Assembly: GCF_034190915.1 (NCBI RefSeq)
Contig: NW_026947699.1
Span: forward strand, 124,001 to 188,000
Origin: Cavia porcellus
Taxonomy: Eukaryota > Chordata > Mammalia > Rodentia > Caviidae
Direction: 5' to 3'
DNA: 64,000 bases
This document shows positions 13,469-27,333 of this stretch, one piece after another (within the stretch, counting starts at the first letter, position 1; each line of letters begins with the position of its first letter). Below the pieces are notes generated by a model, which searched no databases, was not told where the DNA came from, and saw only the letters and a program-made list of their open reading frames with translations. The translations under genes were made by a program, and so were the position numbers.

Positions 13469-15544
13469 ACCTACTAGTCAATCTAATGTAACACACACCC
13501 ATACAATGCGCACCACCCCGTGATGTTTTTCTCACTCCTACTAGTGAATCTAATGTAACACACACCCATACAATGCGCACCACCCCGTGATGTTTTTCTC
13601 ACTCCTACTAGTGAATCTAATGTAACACACACCCATACAATGCGCACCACCCCGTGATGTTTTTCTCACTCCTACTAGTGAATCTAATGTAACACACACC
13701 CATACAAAGGCACCACCCCGTGATGTTTTTCTCACTCCTACTAGTGAATCTAATGTAACACACACCCATACAATGCGCACCACCCCGTGATGTTTTTCTC
13801 ACTCCTACTAGTGAATCTAATGTAACACACACCCATACAATGCGCACCACCCCGTGATGTTTTTCCCACTCCTACTAGTGAATCTAATGTAACACACACC
13901 CATACAATGCGCACCACCCCGTGATGTATTTCCCACTCCTACTAGTGAATCTAATGTAACACACACCCATACAATGCGCACCACCCCGTGATGTTTTTCC
14001 CACTGCTACTAGTGAATGTAATGTAACACACACCCGTACAATGCGCACCACCCCGTGATGTTTTTCCCACTCCTACTAGTGAATGTAATGTAACACACAC
14101 CCATACAATACGCACCACCCCGTGATGTTTTTCCCACTGCTACTAGTGAATGTAATGTAACACACACCCATACAATGCGCACCACCCCGTGATGATTTTC
14201 CCACTCCTACTAGTGAATGTAATGTAACACACACCCATACAATGCGCACCACCCCGTGATGTTTTTCCCACTCCTACTAGTGAATGTAATGTAACACACA
14301 CCCATACAATGCGCACGACCCCGTGATGTTTTTCTCACTCCTACTAGTGAATCTAATGTAACACACACCCGTACAATGCGCACCACCCCGTGATGTTTTT
14401 CTCACTCCTACTAGTGAATCTAATGTAACACACACCTGTACAATGCGCACCACCCCGTGATGTTTTTCTCACTCCTACTAGTGAATGTAATGTAACACAC
14501 ACCCGTACAATGCGCACCACCCCGTGATGTTTTTCTCACTCCTACTAGTGAATGTAATGTAACACACACCCGTGCAGTGCGCACCACCCCGTGATGTTTT
14601 TCTCACTCCTACTAGTGAATGTAATGTAACACACACCCGTACAGTGCGCACCACCCCGTGATGTTTTTCTCACTCCTACTAGTGAATGTAATGTAACACA
14701 CACCCATACAGTGCGCACCACCCCGTGATGTTTTTCTCACTCCTACTAGTGAATGTAATGTAACACACACCCATACAGTGCGCACCACCCCGTGATGCTT
14801 TTCTCACTCGTACTAGTGAATCTAATGTAACACACACCCATACAGTGCGCACCACCCCGTGATGCTTTTCTCACTCCTAGTAGTGAATCTAATGTAACAC
14901 ACACCCGTACAGTGCGCACCACCCCGTGATGCTTTTCTCACTCCTACTAGTGAATGTAATGTAACACACACCCGTACAATGCGCACCACCCCGTGATGTT
15001 TTTCTCACTCCTACTAGTGAATGTAATGTAACACACACCCGTACACTGCGCACCACGCCGTGATGTTTTTCTCACTCCTACTAGTGAATGTAATGTAACA
15101 CACACCCGTACAGTGCGCACCACCCCGTGATGTTTTTCTCACTCCTACTAGTGTAGGTAATGTAACACACACCCGTACAGTGCGCACCACGCCGTGATGT
15201 TTTTCTCACTCCTACTAGTGAATGTAATGTAACACACACCCGTACAGTGCGCACCACGCCGTGATGTTTTTCTCACTCCTACTAGTGAATGTAATGTAAC
15301 ACACACCCATACAGTGCGCACCACCCCGTGATGCTTTTCTCACTCCTACTAGTGAATCTAATGTAACACACACCCATACAGTGCGCACCACCCCGTGATG
15401 TTTTTCTCACTCCTACTAGTGAATCTAATGTAACACACACCCATACAATGCGCACCACCCCGTGATGTTTTTCTCACTCCTACTAGTGAATCTAATGTAA
15501 CACACACCCATACAATGCGCACCACCCCGTGATGTTTTTCTCAC
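13469..15544 (+). repeat. Variant cassette headed by gtcaatct and acaaag monomers
   Basis: Order: gtcaatct (13469), two gaatct, acaaag (13670, shortened), gaatct, ccc run, gctac-ccc, acaatacgc (14105), gcacgacc (about 14313), cgtac monomers, gatgcttt, then gtgtagg with a cacgccgtg neighbour near 15151. The next acaaag monomer comes 28 monomers on (15545), and the block also matches 19966-21.7 kb at 97 monomers. Confidence 0.75.
13670..13735 (+). repeat. 66-bp monomer (acaaaggcacc)
   Basis: It is an acaaag (m39 A) monomer that has also lost the c after the g. Its counterparts at 15545 and 20167 are full length. Confidence 0.93.
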
Positions 15545-17152
15545 TCCTACTAGTGAATCTAATGTAACACACACCCATACAAAGCGCACCACCCCGTGAT
15601 GTTTTTCTCACTCCTACTAGTGAATCTAATGTAACACACACCCATACAATGCGCACCACCCCGTGATGTTTTTCTCACTCCTACTAGTGAATCTAATGTA
15701 ACACACACCCATACAATGCGCACCACCCCGTGATGTTTTTCCCACTCCTACTAGTGAATCTAATGTAACACACACCCATACAATGCGCACCACCCCGTGA
15801 TGTTTTTCCCACTCCTACTAGTGAATCTAATGTAACACACACCCATACAATGCGCACCACCCCGTGATGTTTTTCCCACTCCTACTAGTGAATCTAATGT
15901 AACACACACCCATACAATGCGCACCACCCCGTGATGTTTTTCCCACTCCTACTAGTGAATGTAATGTAACACACACCCATACAATACGCACCACCCCGTG
16001 ATGTTTTTCCCACTGCTACTAGTGAATGTAATGTAACACACACCCATACAATGCGCACCACCCCGTGATGTTTTTCCCACTCCTACTAGTGAATGTAATG
16101 TAACACACACCCATACAATGCGCACGACCCCGTGATGTTTTTCTCACTCCTACTAGTGAATCTAATGTAACACACACCCATACAATGCGCACCACCCCGT
16201 GATGTTTTTCTCACTCCTACTAGTGAATCTAATGTAACACACACCCATACAATGCGCACCACCCCGTGATGTTTTTCTCACTCCTACTAGTGAATGTAAT
16301 GTAACACACACCCGTACAATGCGCACCACCCCGTGATGTTTTTCTCACTCCTACTAGTGAATGTAATGTAACACACACCCGTACAATGCGCACCACCCCG
16401 TGATGTTTTTCTCACTCCTACTAGTGTATGTAATGTAACACACACCCGTACAATGCGCACCACGCCGTGATGTTTTTCTCACTCCTACTAGTGAATGTAA
16501 TGTAACACACACAGGTACAGTGCGCACCACCCCGTGATGTTTTTCTCACTCCTACTAGTGAATGTAATGTAACACACACCCATACAGTGCGCACCACCCC
16601 GTGATGTTTTTCTCACTCCTACTAGTGAATGTAATGTAACACACACCCATACAGTGCGCACCACCCCGTGATGCTTTTCTCACTCCTACTAGTGAATCTA
16701 ATGTAACACACACCCGTACAATGCGCACCACCCCGTGATGTTTTTCTCACTCCTAATAGTGAATGTAATGTAACACACACCCGTACAATGCGCACCACCC
16801 CGTGATGTTTTTCTCACTCCTACTAGTGTATGTAATGTAACACACACCCGTACAGTGCGCACCACGCCGTGATGTTTTTCTCACTCCTACTAGTGAATGT
16901 AATGTAACACACACCCGTACAGTGCGCACCACGCCGTGATGTTTTTCTCACTCCTACTAGTGAATGTAATGTAACACACACCCATACAGTGCGCACCACC
17001 CCGTGATGTTTTTCTCACTCCTACTAGTGAATGTAATGTAACACACACCCATACAGTGCGCACCACCCCGTGATGCTTTTCTCACTCCTACTAGTGAATC
17101 TAATGTAACACACACCCATACAGTGCGCACCACCCCGTGATGTTTTTCTCAC

Positions 17153-17621
17153 TCTTACTAGTGAATCTAATGTAACACACACCCATACAATGCGCACCAC
17201 CCCGTGATGTTTTTCTCACTGCTACTAGTGAATGTAATGTAACACACACCCATACAATGCGCACCACCCCGTGATGTTTTTCTCACTGCTACTAGTGAAT
17301 GTAATGTAACACACACCCATACAATGCGCACCACCCCGTGATGTTTTTCTCACTCCTACTAGTGAATGTAATGTAACACACACCCATACAATGCGCACCA
17401 CCCCGTGATGTTTTTCTCACTCCTACTAGTGAATGTAATGTAACACACACCCGTACAATGCGCACCACCCCGTGATGTTTTTCTCACTCCTACTAGTGTA
17501 TGTAATGTAACACACACCCGTACAGTGCGCACCACGCCGTGATGTTTTTCTCACTCCTACTATTGAATGTAATGTAACACACACCCATACAGTGCGCACC
17601 ACCCCGTGATGTTTTTCTCAC
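17153..17621 (+). repeat. 7-monomer tandem duplication, copy 1
   Basis: It starts with the private tcttactagtg monomer, followed by two gctac/gaatg monomers, m15-G monomers, a gtgta monomer and a cagtg monomer. The tcttac monomer recurs exactly 469 bp (7 x 67) later. Confidence 0.75.
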
Positions 17622-17889
17622 TCTTACTAGTGAATCTAATGTAACACACACCCATACAATGCGCACCACCCCGTGATGTTTTTCTCACTGCTACTAGTGA
17701 ATGTAATGTAACACACACCCATACAATGCGCACCACCCCGTGATGTTTTTCTCACTGCTACTAGTGAATGTAATGTAACACACACCCATACAATGCGCAC
17801 CACCCCGTGATGTTTTTCTCACTCCTACTAGTGAATGTAATGTAACACACACCCATACAATGCGCACCACCCCGTGATGTTTTTCTCAC
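17622..17889 (+). repeat. 7-monomer tandem duplication, copy 2 (four monomers matching)
   Basis: The order tcttac/gaatct, gctac, gctac, tcctac/gaatg is repeated, and then cagtg monomers replace the copy-1 order. Confidence 0.7.
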
Positions 17890-19028
17890 TCCTACTAGTG
17901 AATCTAATGTAACACACACCCATACAGTGCGCACCACCCCGTGATGTTTTTCTCACTCCTACTAGTGAATCTAATGTAACACACACCCATACAGTGCACA
18001 CCACCCCGTGATGTTTTTCTCACTCCTACTAGTGAATCTAATGTAACACACACCCATACAGTGCGCACCACCCCGTGATGTTTTTCCCACTCCTACTAGT
18101 GAATCTAATGTAACACACACCCATACAATGCGCACCACCCCGTGATGTTTTTCCCACTCCTACTAGTGAATCTAATGTAACACACACCCATACAATGCGC
18201 ACCACCCCGTGATGTTTTTCTCACTCCTACTAGTGAATCTAATGTAACACACACCCATACAATGCGCACCACCCCGTGATGTTTTTCTCACTCCTACTAG
18301 TGAATGTAATGTAACACACACCCATACAATGCGCACCACCCCGTGATGTTTTTCTCACTCCTACTAGTGAATGTAATGTAACACACACCCATACAATGCG
18401 CACCACCCCGTGATGTTTTTCTCACTCCTACTAGTGAATGTAATGTAACACACACCCATACAATGCGCACCACCCCGTGATGTTTTTCTCACTGCTACTA
18501 TTGAATGTAATGTAACACACACCCATCCAATGCGCACCACCCCGTGATGTTTTTCTCACTCCTACTAGTGAATCTAATGTAACACACACCCATCCAATGC
18601 GCCCCACCCCGTGATGTTTTTCTCACTCCTACTAGTGAATCTAATGTAACACACACCCATACAATGTGCACCACCCCGTGATGTTTTTCTCACTGCTACT
18701 AGTGAATGTAATGTAACACACACCCATACAATGCGCACCACCCCGTGATGTTTTTCTCACTCCTACTAGTGAATGTAATGTAACACACACCCATACAATG
18801 CGCACCACCCCGTGATGTTTTTCTCACTCCTACTAGTGAATCTAATGTAACACACACCCATACAATGCGCACCACCCCGTGATGTTTTTCTCACTCCTAC
18901 TAGTGAATCTAATGTAACACACACCCATACAATGCGCACCACCCCGTGATGTTTTTCTCACTCCTACTAGTGAATCTAATGTAACACACACCCATACAAT
19001 GCGCACCACCCCGTGATGTTTTTCTCAC

Positions 19029-19094
19029 TCCTACTAGTCAATCTAATGTAACACACACCCATACAATGCGCACCACCCGTGATGTTTTTCTCAC
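19029..19094 (+). repeat. 66-bp monomer (CCCC shortened to CCC)
   Basis: A gtcaatct monomer reading caccacccgtg. Confidence 0.95.
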
Positions 19095-22000
19095 TCCTAC
19101 TAGTGAATCTAATGTAACACACACCCATACAATGCGCACCACCCCGTGATGTTTTTCTCACTCCTACTAGTGAATCTAATGTAACACACACCCATACAAT
19201 GCGCACCACCCCGTGATGTTTTTCTCACTCCTACTAGTGAATCTAATGTAACACACACCCATACAATGCGCACCACCCCGTGATGTTTTTCTCACTCCTA
19301 CTAGTGAATCTAATGTAACACACACCCATACAATGCGCACCACCCCGTGATGTTTTTCTCACTCCTACTAGTGAATCTAATGTAACACACACCCATACAA
19401 TGCGCACCACCCCGTGATGTTTTTCCCACTCCTACTAGTGAATCTAATGTAACACACACCCATACATTGCGCACCACCCCGTGATGTTTTTCCCACTCCT
19501 ACTAGTGAATCTAATGTAACACACACCCATACAATGCGCACCACCCCGTGATGTTTTTCCCACTCCTACTAGTGAATCTAATGTAACACACACCCATACA
19601 ATGCGCACCACCCCGTGATGTTTTTCCCACTCCTACTAGTGAATCTAATGTAACACACACCCATACAATGCGCACCACCCCGTGATGTTTTTCCCACTCC
19701 TACGAGTGAATCTAATGTAACACACACCCATACAATGCGCACCACCCCGTGATGTTTTTCTCACTCCTACTAGTGAATGTAATGTAACACACACCCATAC
19801 ACTGCGCACCACCCCGTGATGTTTTTCTCACTCCTACTAGTGAATGTAATGTAACACACACCCATACAATGCGCACCACCCCGTGATGTTTTTCTCACTC
19901 CTACTAGTGAATGTAATGTAACACACACGCATACAATGCGCACCACCCCGTGATGTTTTTCTCACTCCTACTAGTCAATCTAATGTAACACACACCCATA
20001 CAATGCGCACCACCCCGTGATGTTTTTCTCACTCCTACTAGTGAATCTAATGTAACACACACCCATACAATGCGCACCACCCCGTGATGTTTTTCTCACT
20101 CCTACTAGTGAATCTAATGTAACACACACCCATACAATGCGCACCACCCCGTGATGTTTTTCTCACTCCTACTAGTGAATCTAATGTAACACACACCCAT
20201 ACAAAGCGCACCACCCCGTGATGTTTTTCTCACTCCTACTAGTGAATCTAATGTAACACACACCCATACAATGCGCACCACCCCGTGATGTTTTTCTCAC
20301 TCCTACTAGTGAATCTAATGTAACACACACCCATACAATGCGCACCACCCCGTGATGTTTTTCCCACTCCTACTAGTGAATCTAATGTAACACACACCCA
20401 TACAATGCGCACCACCCCGTGATGTTTTTCCCACTCCTACTAGTGTATCTAATGTAACACACACCCATACAATGCGCACCACCCCGTGATGTTTTTCCCA
20501 CTCCTACTAGTGAATCTAATGTAACACACACCCATACAATGCGCACCACCCCGTGATGTTTTTCCCACTCCTACTAGTGAATGTAATGTAACACACACCC
20601 ATACAATACGCACCACCCCGTGATGTTTTTCCCACTGCTACTAGTGAATGTAATGTAACACACACCCATACAATGCGCACCACCCCGTGATGTTTTTCCC
20701 ACTGCTACTAGTGAATGTAATGTAACACACACGCATACAATGCGCACCACCCCGTGATGTTTTTCCCACTCCTACTAGTGAATGTAATGTAACACACACC
20801 CATACAATGCGCACGACCCCGTGATGTTTTTCTCACTCCTACTAGTGAATCTAATGTAACACACACCCATTCAATGCGCACCACCCCGTGATGTTTTTCT
20901 CACTCCTACTAGTGAATCTAATGTAACACACACCCGTACAATGCGCACCACCCCGTGATGTTTTTCTCACTCCTACTAGTGAATGTAATGTAACACACAC
21001 CCGTACAATGCGCACCACCCCGTGATGTTTTTCTCACTCCTACTAGTGAATGTAATGTAACACACACCCGTACAATGCGCACCACCCCGTGATGTTTTTC
21101 TCACTCCTACTAGTGTATGTAATGTAACACACACCCGTACAGTGCGCACCACGCCGTGATGTTTTTCTCACTCCTACTAGTGAATGTAATGTAACACACA
21201 CCCGTACAGTGCGCACCACCCCGTGATGTTTTTCTCACTCCTACTAGTGAATGTAATGTAACACACACCCATACAGTGCGCACCACCCCGTGATGTTTTT
21301 CTCACTCCTACTAGTGAATGTAATGTAACACACACCCATACAGTGCGCACCACCCCGTGATGCTTTTCTCACTCCTACTAGTGAATCTAATGTAACACAC
21401 ACCCATACAGTGCGCACCACCCCGTGATGCTTTTCTCACTCCTACTAGTGAATCTAATGTAACACACACCCATACAATGCGCACCACCCCGTGATGTTTT
21501 TCTCACTCCTACTAGTGAATGTAATGTAACACACACCCGTACAATGCGCACCACCCCGTGATGTTTTTCTCACTCCTACTAGTGAATGTAATGTAACACA
21601 CACCCGTACAATGCGCACCACCCCGTGATGTTTTTCTCACTCCTACTAGTGTATGTAATGTAACACACACCCGTACAGTGCGCACCACGCCGTGATGTTT
21701 TTCTCACTCCTACTAGTGAATGTAATGTAACACACACCCGTACAGTGCGCACCACGCCGTGATGTTTTTCTCACTCCTACTAGTGAATGTAATGTAACAC
21801 ACACCCATACAGTGCGCACCACCCCGTGATGTTTTTCTCACTCCTACTAGTGAATGTAATGTAACACACACCCATACAGTGCGCACCACCCCGTGATGCT
21901 TTTCTCACTCCTACTAGTGAATCTAATGTAACACACACCCATACAGTGCGCACCACCCCGTGATGTTTTTCTCACTCCTACTAGTGAATCTAATGTAACA

Positions 22001-23717
22001 CACACCCATACAATGCGCACCACCCCGTGATGTTTTTCTCACTGCTACTAGTGAATGTAATGTAACACACACCCATACAATGTGCACCACCCCGTGATGT
22101 TTTTCTCACTCCTACTAGTGAATGTAATGTAACACACACCCATACAATGCGCACCACCCCGTGATGTTTTTCTCACTCCTACTAGTGAATGTAATGTAAC
22201 ACACACCCATACAATGCGCACCACCCCGTGATGTTTTTCTCACTCCTACTAGTGAATCTAATGTAACACACACCCATACAGTGCGCACCACCCCGTGATG
22301 TTTTTCCCACTCCTACTAGTGAATCTAATGTAACACACACCCATACGATGCGCACCACCCCGTGATGTTTTTCTCACTCCTACTAGTGAATGTAATGTAA
22401 CACACACCCATACAGTGCGCACCACCCCGTGATGCTTTTCTCACTCCTACTAGTGAATCTAATGTAACACACACCCATACAATGCGCACCACCACGTGAT
22501 GTTTTTCTCACTCCTACTAGTGAATCTAATGTAACACACACCCATACAATGCGCACCACCCCGTGATGTTTTTCTCACTGCTACTAGTGAATGTAATGTA
22601 ACACACACCCATACAATGTGCACCACCCCGTGATGTTTTTCTCACTCCTACTAGTGAATGTAATGTAACACACACCCATACAATGCGCACCACCCCGTGA
22701 TGTTTTTCTCACTCCTACTAGTGAATGTAATGTAACACACACCCATACAATGCGCACCACCCCGTGATGTTTTTCTCACTCCTACTAGTGAATCTAATGT
22801 AACACACACCCATACAGTGCGCACCACCCCGTGATGTTTTTCCCACTCCTACTAGTGAATCTAATGTAACACACACCCATACAATGCGCACCACCCCGTG
22901 ATGTTTTTCCCACTCCTACTAGTGAATCTAATGTAACACACACCCATACAATGCGCACCACCCCGTGATGTGTTTCCCACTCCTACTAGTGAATCTAATG
23001 TAACACACACCCATACAATGCGCACCATCCCGTGATGTTTTTCCCACTCCTACTAGTGAATGTAATGTAACAAACACCCATACAATGCGCACCACCCCGT
23101 GATGTTTTTCTCACTCCTACTAGTGAATGTAATGTAACACACACCCATACAATGCGCACCACCCCGTGATGTTTTTCTCACTCCTACTAGTGAATGTAAT
23201 GTAACACACACCCATACAATGCGCACCACCCCGTGATGTTTTTCTCACTCCTACTAGTGAATGTAATGTAACACACACCCATACAATGCGCACCACCCCG
23301 TGATGTTTTTCTCACTGCTACTAGTGAATGTAATGTAACACACACCCATACAATGCGCACCATCCCGTGATGTTTTTCTCACTCCTACTAGTGAATCTAA
23401 TGTAACACACACCCATCCAATGCGCACCACCCCGTGATGTTTTTCTCACTCCTACTAGTGAATCTAATGTAACACACACCCATACAATGCGCACCACCCC
23501 GTGATGTTTTTCTCACTGCTACTAGTGAATGTAATGTAACACACACCCATACAATGCGCACCACCCCGTGATGTTTTTCTCACTGCTACTAGTGAATGTA
23601 ATGTAACACACACCCATACAATGCGCACCACCCCGTGATGTTTTTCTCACTCCTACTAGTGAATGTAATGTAACACACATCCATACAATGCGCACCACCC
23701 CGTGATGTTTTTCTCAC

Positions 23718-23781
23718 TCCTACTAGTGAATCTAATGTACCCCCCCCCACAATGCGCACCACCCCGTGATGTTTTTCTCAC
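23718..23781 (+). repeat. 64-bp monomer with a C9 tract
   Basis: m22-35 is replaced: after gta the sequence is nine C and then acaatg, 3 bp shorter than normal. It is the only monomer in which the acacaccca core is destroyed. Confidence 0.9.
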
Positions 23782-23915
23782 TCCTACTAGTGAATCTAAT
23801 GTAACACACACCCATACAATGCGCACCACCCCGTGATGTTTTTCTCACTCCTACTAGTGAATCTAATGTAACACACACCCATACAATGCGCACCACCCCG
23901 TGATGTTTTTCTCAC

Positions 23916-24519
23916 TCCTACTAGTCAATCTAATGTAACACACACCCATACAATGCGCACCACCCCGTGATGTTTTTCTCACTCCTACTAGTGAATCTAA
24001 TGTAACACACACCCATACAATGCGCACCACCCCGTGATGTTTTTCTCACTCCTACTAGTGAATCTAATGTAACACACACCCATACAATGCGCACCACCCC
24101 GTGATGTTTTTCTCACTCCTACTAGTGAATCTAATGTAACACACACCCATACAATGCGCACCACCCCGTGATGTTTTTCTCACTCCTACTAGTGAATCTA
24201 ATGTAACACACACCCATACAATGCGCACCACCCCGTGATGTTTTTCCCACTCCTACTAGTGAATCTAATGTAACACACACCCATACATTGCGCACCAACC
24301 CCGTGATGTTTTTCCCACTCCTACTGGTGAATCTAATGTAACACACACCCATACAATGCGCACCACCCCGTGATGTTTTTCCCACTCCTACTAGTGAATC
24401 TAATGTAACACACACCCATACAATGCGCACCACCCCGTGATGTTTTTCTCACTCCTACTAGTGAATCTAATGTAACACACACCCATACAATGCGCACCAC
24501 CCCGTGATGTTTTTCTCAC
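23916..24519 (+). repeat. 9-monomer tandem duplication, copy 1
   Basis: 604 bp, running from a gtcaatct monomer through gaatct monomers to acattg-ccc (24251) and the private ctactggtg monomer (24319). The +1 bp is in the 24251 monomer. Confidence 0.85.
24251..24318 (+). repeat. 68-bp monomer (+1, caccaacccc)
   Basis: An acattg-ccc monomer with an extra a. Its 9-monomer partner at 24855 lacks the insertion. Confidence 0.95.
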
Positions 24520-25122
24520 TCCTACTAGTCAATCTAATGTAACACACACCCATACAATGCGCACCACCCCGTGATGTTTTTCTCACTCCTACTAGTGAAT
24601 CTAATGTAACACACACCCATACAATGCGCACCACCCCGTGATGTTTTTCTCACTCCTACTAGTGAATCTAATGTAACACACACCCATACAATGCGCACCA
24701 CCCCGTGATGTTTTTCTCACTCCTACTAGTGAATCTAATGTAACACACACCCATACAATGCGCACCACCCCGTGATGTTTTTCTCACTCCTACTAGTGAA
24801 TCTAATGTAACACACACCCATACAATGCGCACCACCCCGTGATGTTTTTCCCACTCCTACTAGTGAATCTAATGTAACACACACCCATACATTGCGCACC
24901 ACCCCGTGATGTTTTTCCCACTCCTACTGGTGAATCTAATGTAACACACACCCATACAATGCGCACCACCCCGTGATGTTTTTCCCACTCCTACTAGTGA
25001 ATCTAATGTAACACACACCCATACAATGCGCACCACCCCGTGATGTTTTTCCCACTCCTACTAGTGAATCTAATGTAACACACACCCATACAATGCGCAC
25101 CACCCCGTGATGTTTTTCCCAC
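24520..25122 (+). repeat. 9-monomer tandem duplication, copy 2
   Basis: gtcaatct (24520), acattg-ccc (24855) and ctactggtg (24922) recur 603-604 bp after their first occurrences. The ctactggtg change was seen nowhere else in the window, so it predates this local duplication. Confidence 0.85.
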
Positions 25123-25591
25123 TCCTACTAGTGAATCTAATGTAACACACACCCATACAATGCGCACCACCCCGTGATGTTTTTCTCACTCCTACTAGTG
25201 AATGTAATGTAACACACACCCATACAATGCGCACCACCCCGTGATGTTTTTCTCAATGCTACTAGTGAATGTAATGTAACACACACCCATACAATGCGCA
25301 CCACCCCGTGATGTTTTTCTCACTCCTACTAGTGAATGTAATGTAACACACACCCATACAATGCGCACCTCCCCGTGATGTTTTTCTCACTCCTACTAGT
25401 GAATGTAATGTAACACACACCCATACAATGCGCACCACCCCGTGATGTTTTTCTCACTCCTACTAGTGAATCTAATGTAACACACACCCATACAATGCGC
25501 ACCACCCCGTGATGTTTTTCTCACTCCTACTAGTGAATCTAATGTAACACACACCCATACAATGCGCACCACCCCGTGATGTTTTTCTCAC

Positions 25592-27333
25592 TCCTACTAG
25601 TGAATCTAATGTAACACACACCCATACAAAGCGCACCACCCCGTGATGTTTTTCTCACTCCTACTAGTGAATCTAATGTAACACACACCCATACAATGCG
25701 CACCACCCCGTGATGTTTTTCTCACTCCTACTAGTGAATCTAATGTAACACACACCCATACAATGCGCACCACCCCGTGATGTTTTTCCCACTCCTACTA
25801 GTGAATCTAATGTAACACACACCCATACAATGCGCACCACCCCGTGATGTTTTTCCCACTCCTACTAGTGAATCTAATGTAACACACACCCATACAATGC
25901 GCACCACCCCGTGATGTTTTTCCCACTCCTACTAGTGAATCTAATGTAACACACACCCATACAATGCGCACCACCCCGTGATGTTTTTCCCACTCCTACT
26001 AGTGAATGTAATGTAACACACACCCATACAATGCGCACCACCCCGTGATGTTTTTCCCACTGCTACTAGTGAATGTAATGTAACACACACCCATACAATG
26101 CGCACCACCCCGTGATGTTTTTCCCACTGCTACTAGTGAATGTAATGTAACACACACGCATACAATGCGCACCACCCCGTGATGTTTTTCCCACTCCTAC
26201 TAGTGAATGTAATGTAACACACACCCATACAATGCGCACGACCCCGTGATGTTTTTCTCACTCCTACTAGTGAATCTAATGTAACACACACCCATACAAT
26301 GCGCACCACCCCGTGATGTTTTTCTCACTCCTACTAGTGAATGTAATGTAACACACACCCGTACAGTGCGCACCACCCCGTGATGTTTTTCTCACTCCTA
26401 CTAGTGAAAGTAATGTAACACACACCCATACAGTGCGCACCACCCCGTGATGCTTTTCTCACTCCTACTAGTGAATCTAATGTAACACACACCCATACAG
26501 TGCGCACCACCCCGTGATGCTTTTCTCACTCCTACTAGTGAATGTAATGTAACACACACCCATACAGTGCGCACCACCCCGTGATGTTTTTCTCACTCCT
26601 ACTAGTGAATGTAATGTAACACACACCCGTACAATGCGCACCACCCCGTGATGTTTTTCTCACTCCTACTAGTGAATGTAATGTAACACACACCCGTACA
26701 ATGCGCACCACGCCGTGATGTTTTTCTCACTCCTACTAGTGAATGTAATGTAACACACACCCGTACAGTGCGCACCACCCCGTGATGTTTTTCTCACTCC
26801 TACTTGTGAATGTAATGTAACACACACCCGTACAGTGCGCACCACCCCGTGATGTTTTTCTCACTCCTACTAGTGAATGTAATGTAACACACACCCATAC
26901 AGTGCGCACCACACCGTGATGCTTTTCTCACTCCTACTAGTGAATGTAATGTAACACACACCCATACAGTGCGCACCACCCCGTGATGTTTTTCTCACTC
27001 CTACTAGTGAATCTAATGTAACACACACCCATACAGTGCGCACCACCCCGTGATGTTTTTCTCACTCCTACTAGTGAATCTAATGTAACACACACCCATA
27101 CAGTGCGCACCACCCCGTGATGTTTTTCTCACTCCTACTAGTGAATCTAATGTAACACACACCCATACAGTGCGCACCACCCCGTGATGTTTTTCTCACT
27201 CCTACTAGTGAATCTAATGTAACACACACCCATACAGTGCGCACCACCCCGTGATGTTTTTCTCACTCCTACTAGTGAATCTAATGTAACACACACCCAT
27301 ACAGTGCGCACCACCCCGTGATGTTTTTCTCAC
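25592..27333 (+). repeat. Cassette headed by acaaag, third copy, diverging downstream
   Basis: The order acaaag, gaatct, ccc run, gctac-ccc, acacgcat, gcacgacc matches 20167-20900. From about 26340 it goes directly to cgtacagtg monomers and then a long run of catacagtg monomers, so the cgtacaatg part of the cassette is shortened. Confidence 0.75.

Larger units (their letters stand above)
15545..20166 (+). repeat. About 69-monomer cassette between acaaag markers, copy 1
   Basis: Markers and their counterparts one period downstream are: acaaag 15579 and 20201, acaatacgc 15981 and 20603, gcacgacc 16122 and 20811, gtgta 16826 and 21649, and ccatccaatg near 18591 and 23414. Offsets are 69-72 monomers, so single monomers have been gained or lost inside. 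The 3' part carries cacgccgtg monomers, a 7-monomer duplication and the acattg-ccc run at 19430. Confidence 0.8.
20167..25591 (+). repeat. About 72-monomer cassette between acaaag markers, enlarged to 81 monomers, copy 2
   Basis: The cassette of 15545-20166 is repeated. The acaaag marker lies at 20201 and again at 25626, with acattg at 19465 and 24890, acacgcat at 20731 and 26156, and gcacgacc at 20811 and 26236, each 5425 bp apart (81 monomers less 2 bp). Markers upstream of the 9-monomer duplication are only 71-73 monomers apart, so that duplication accounts for the difference. Confidence 0.8.
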
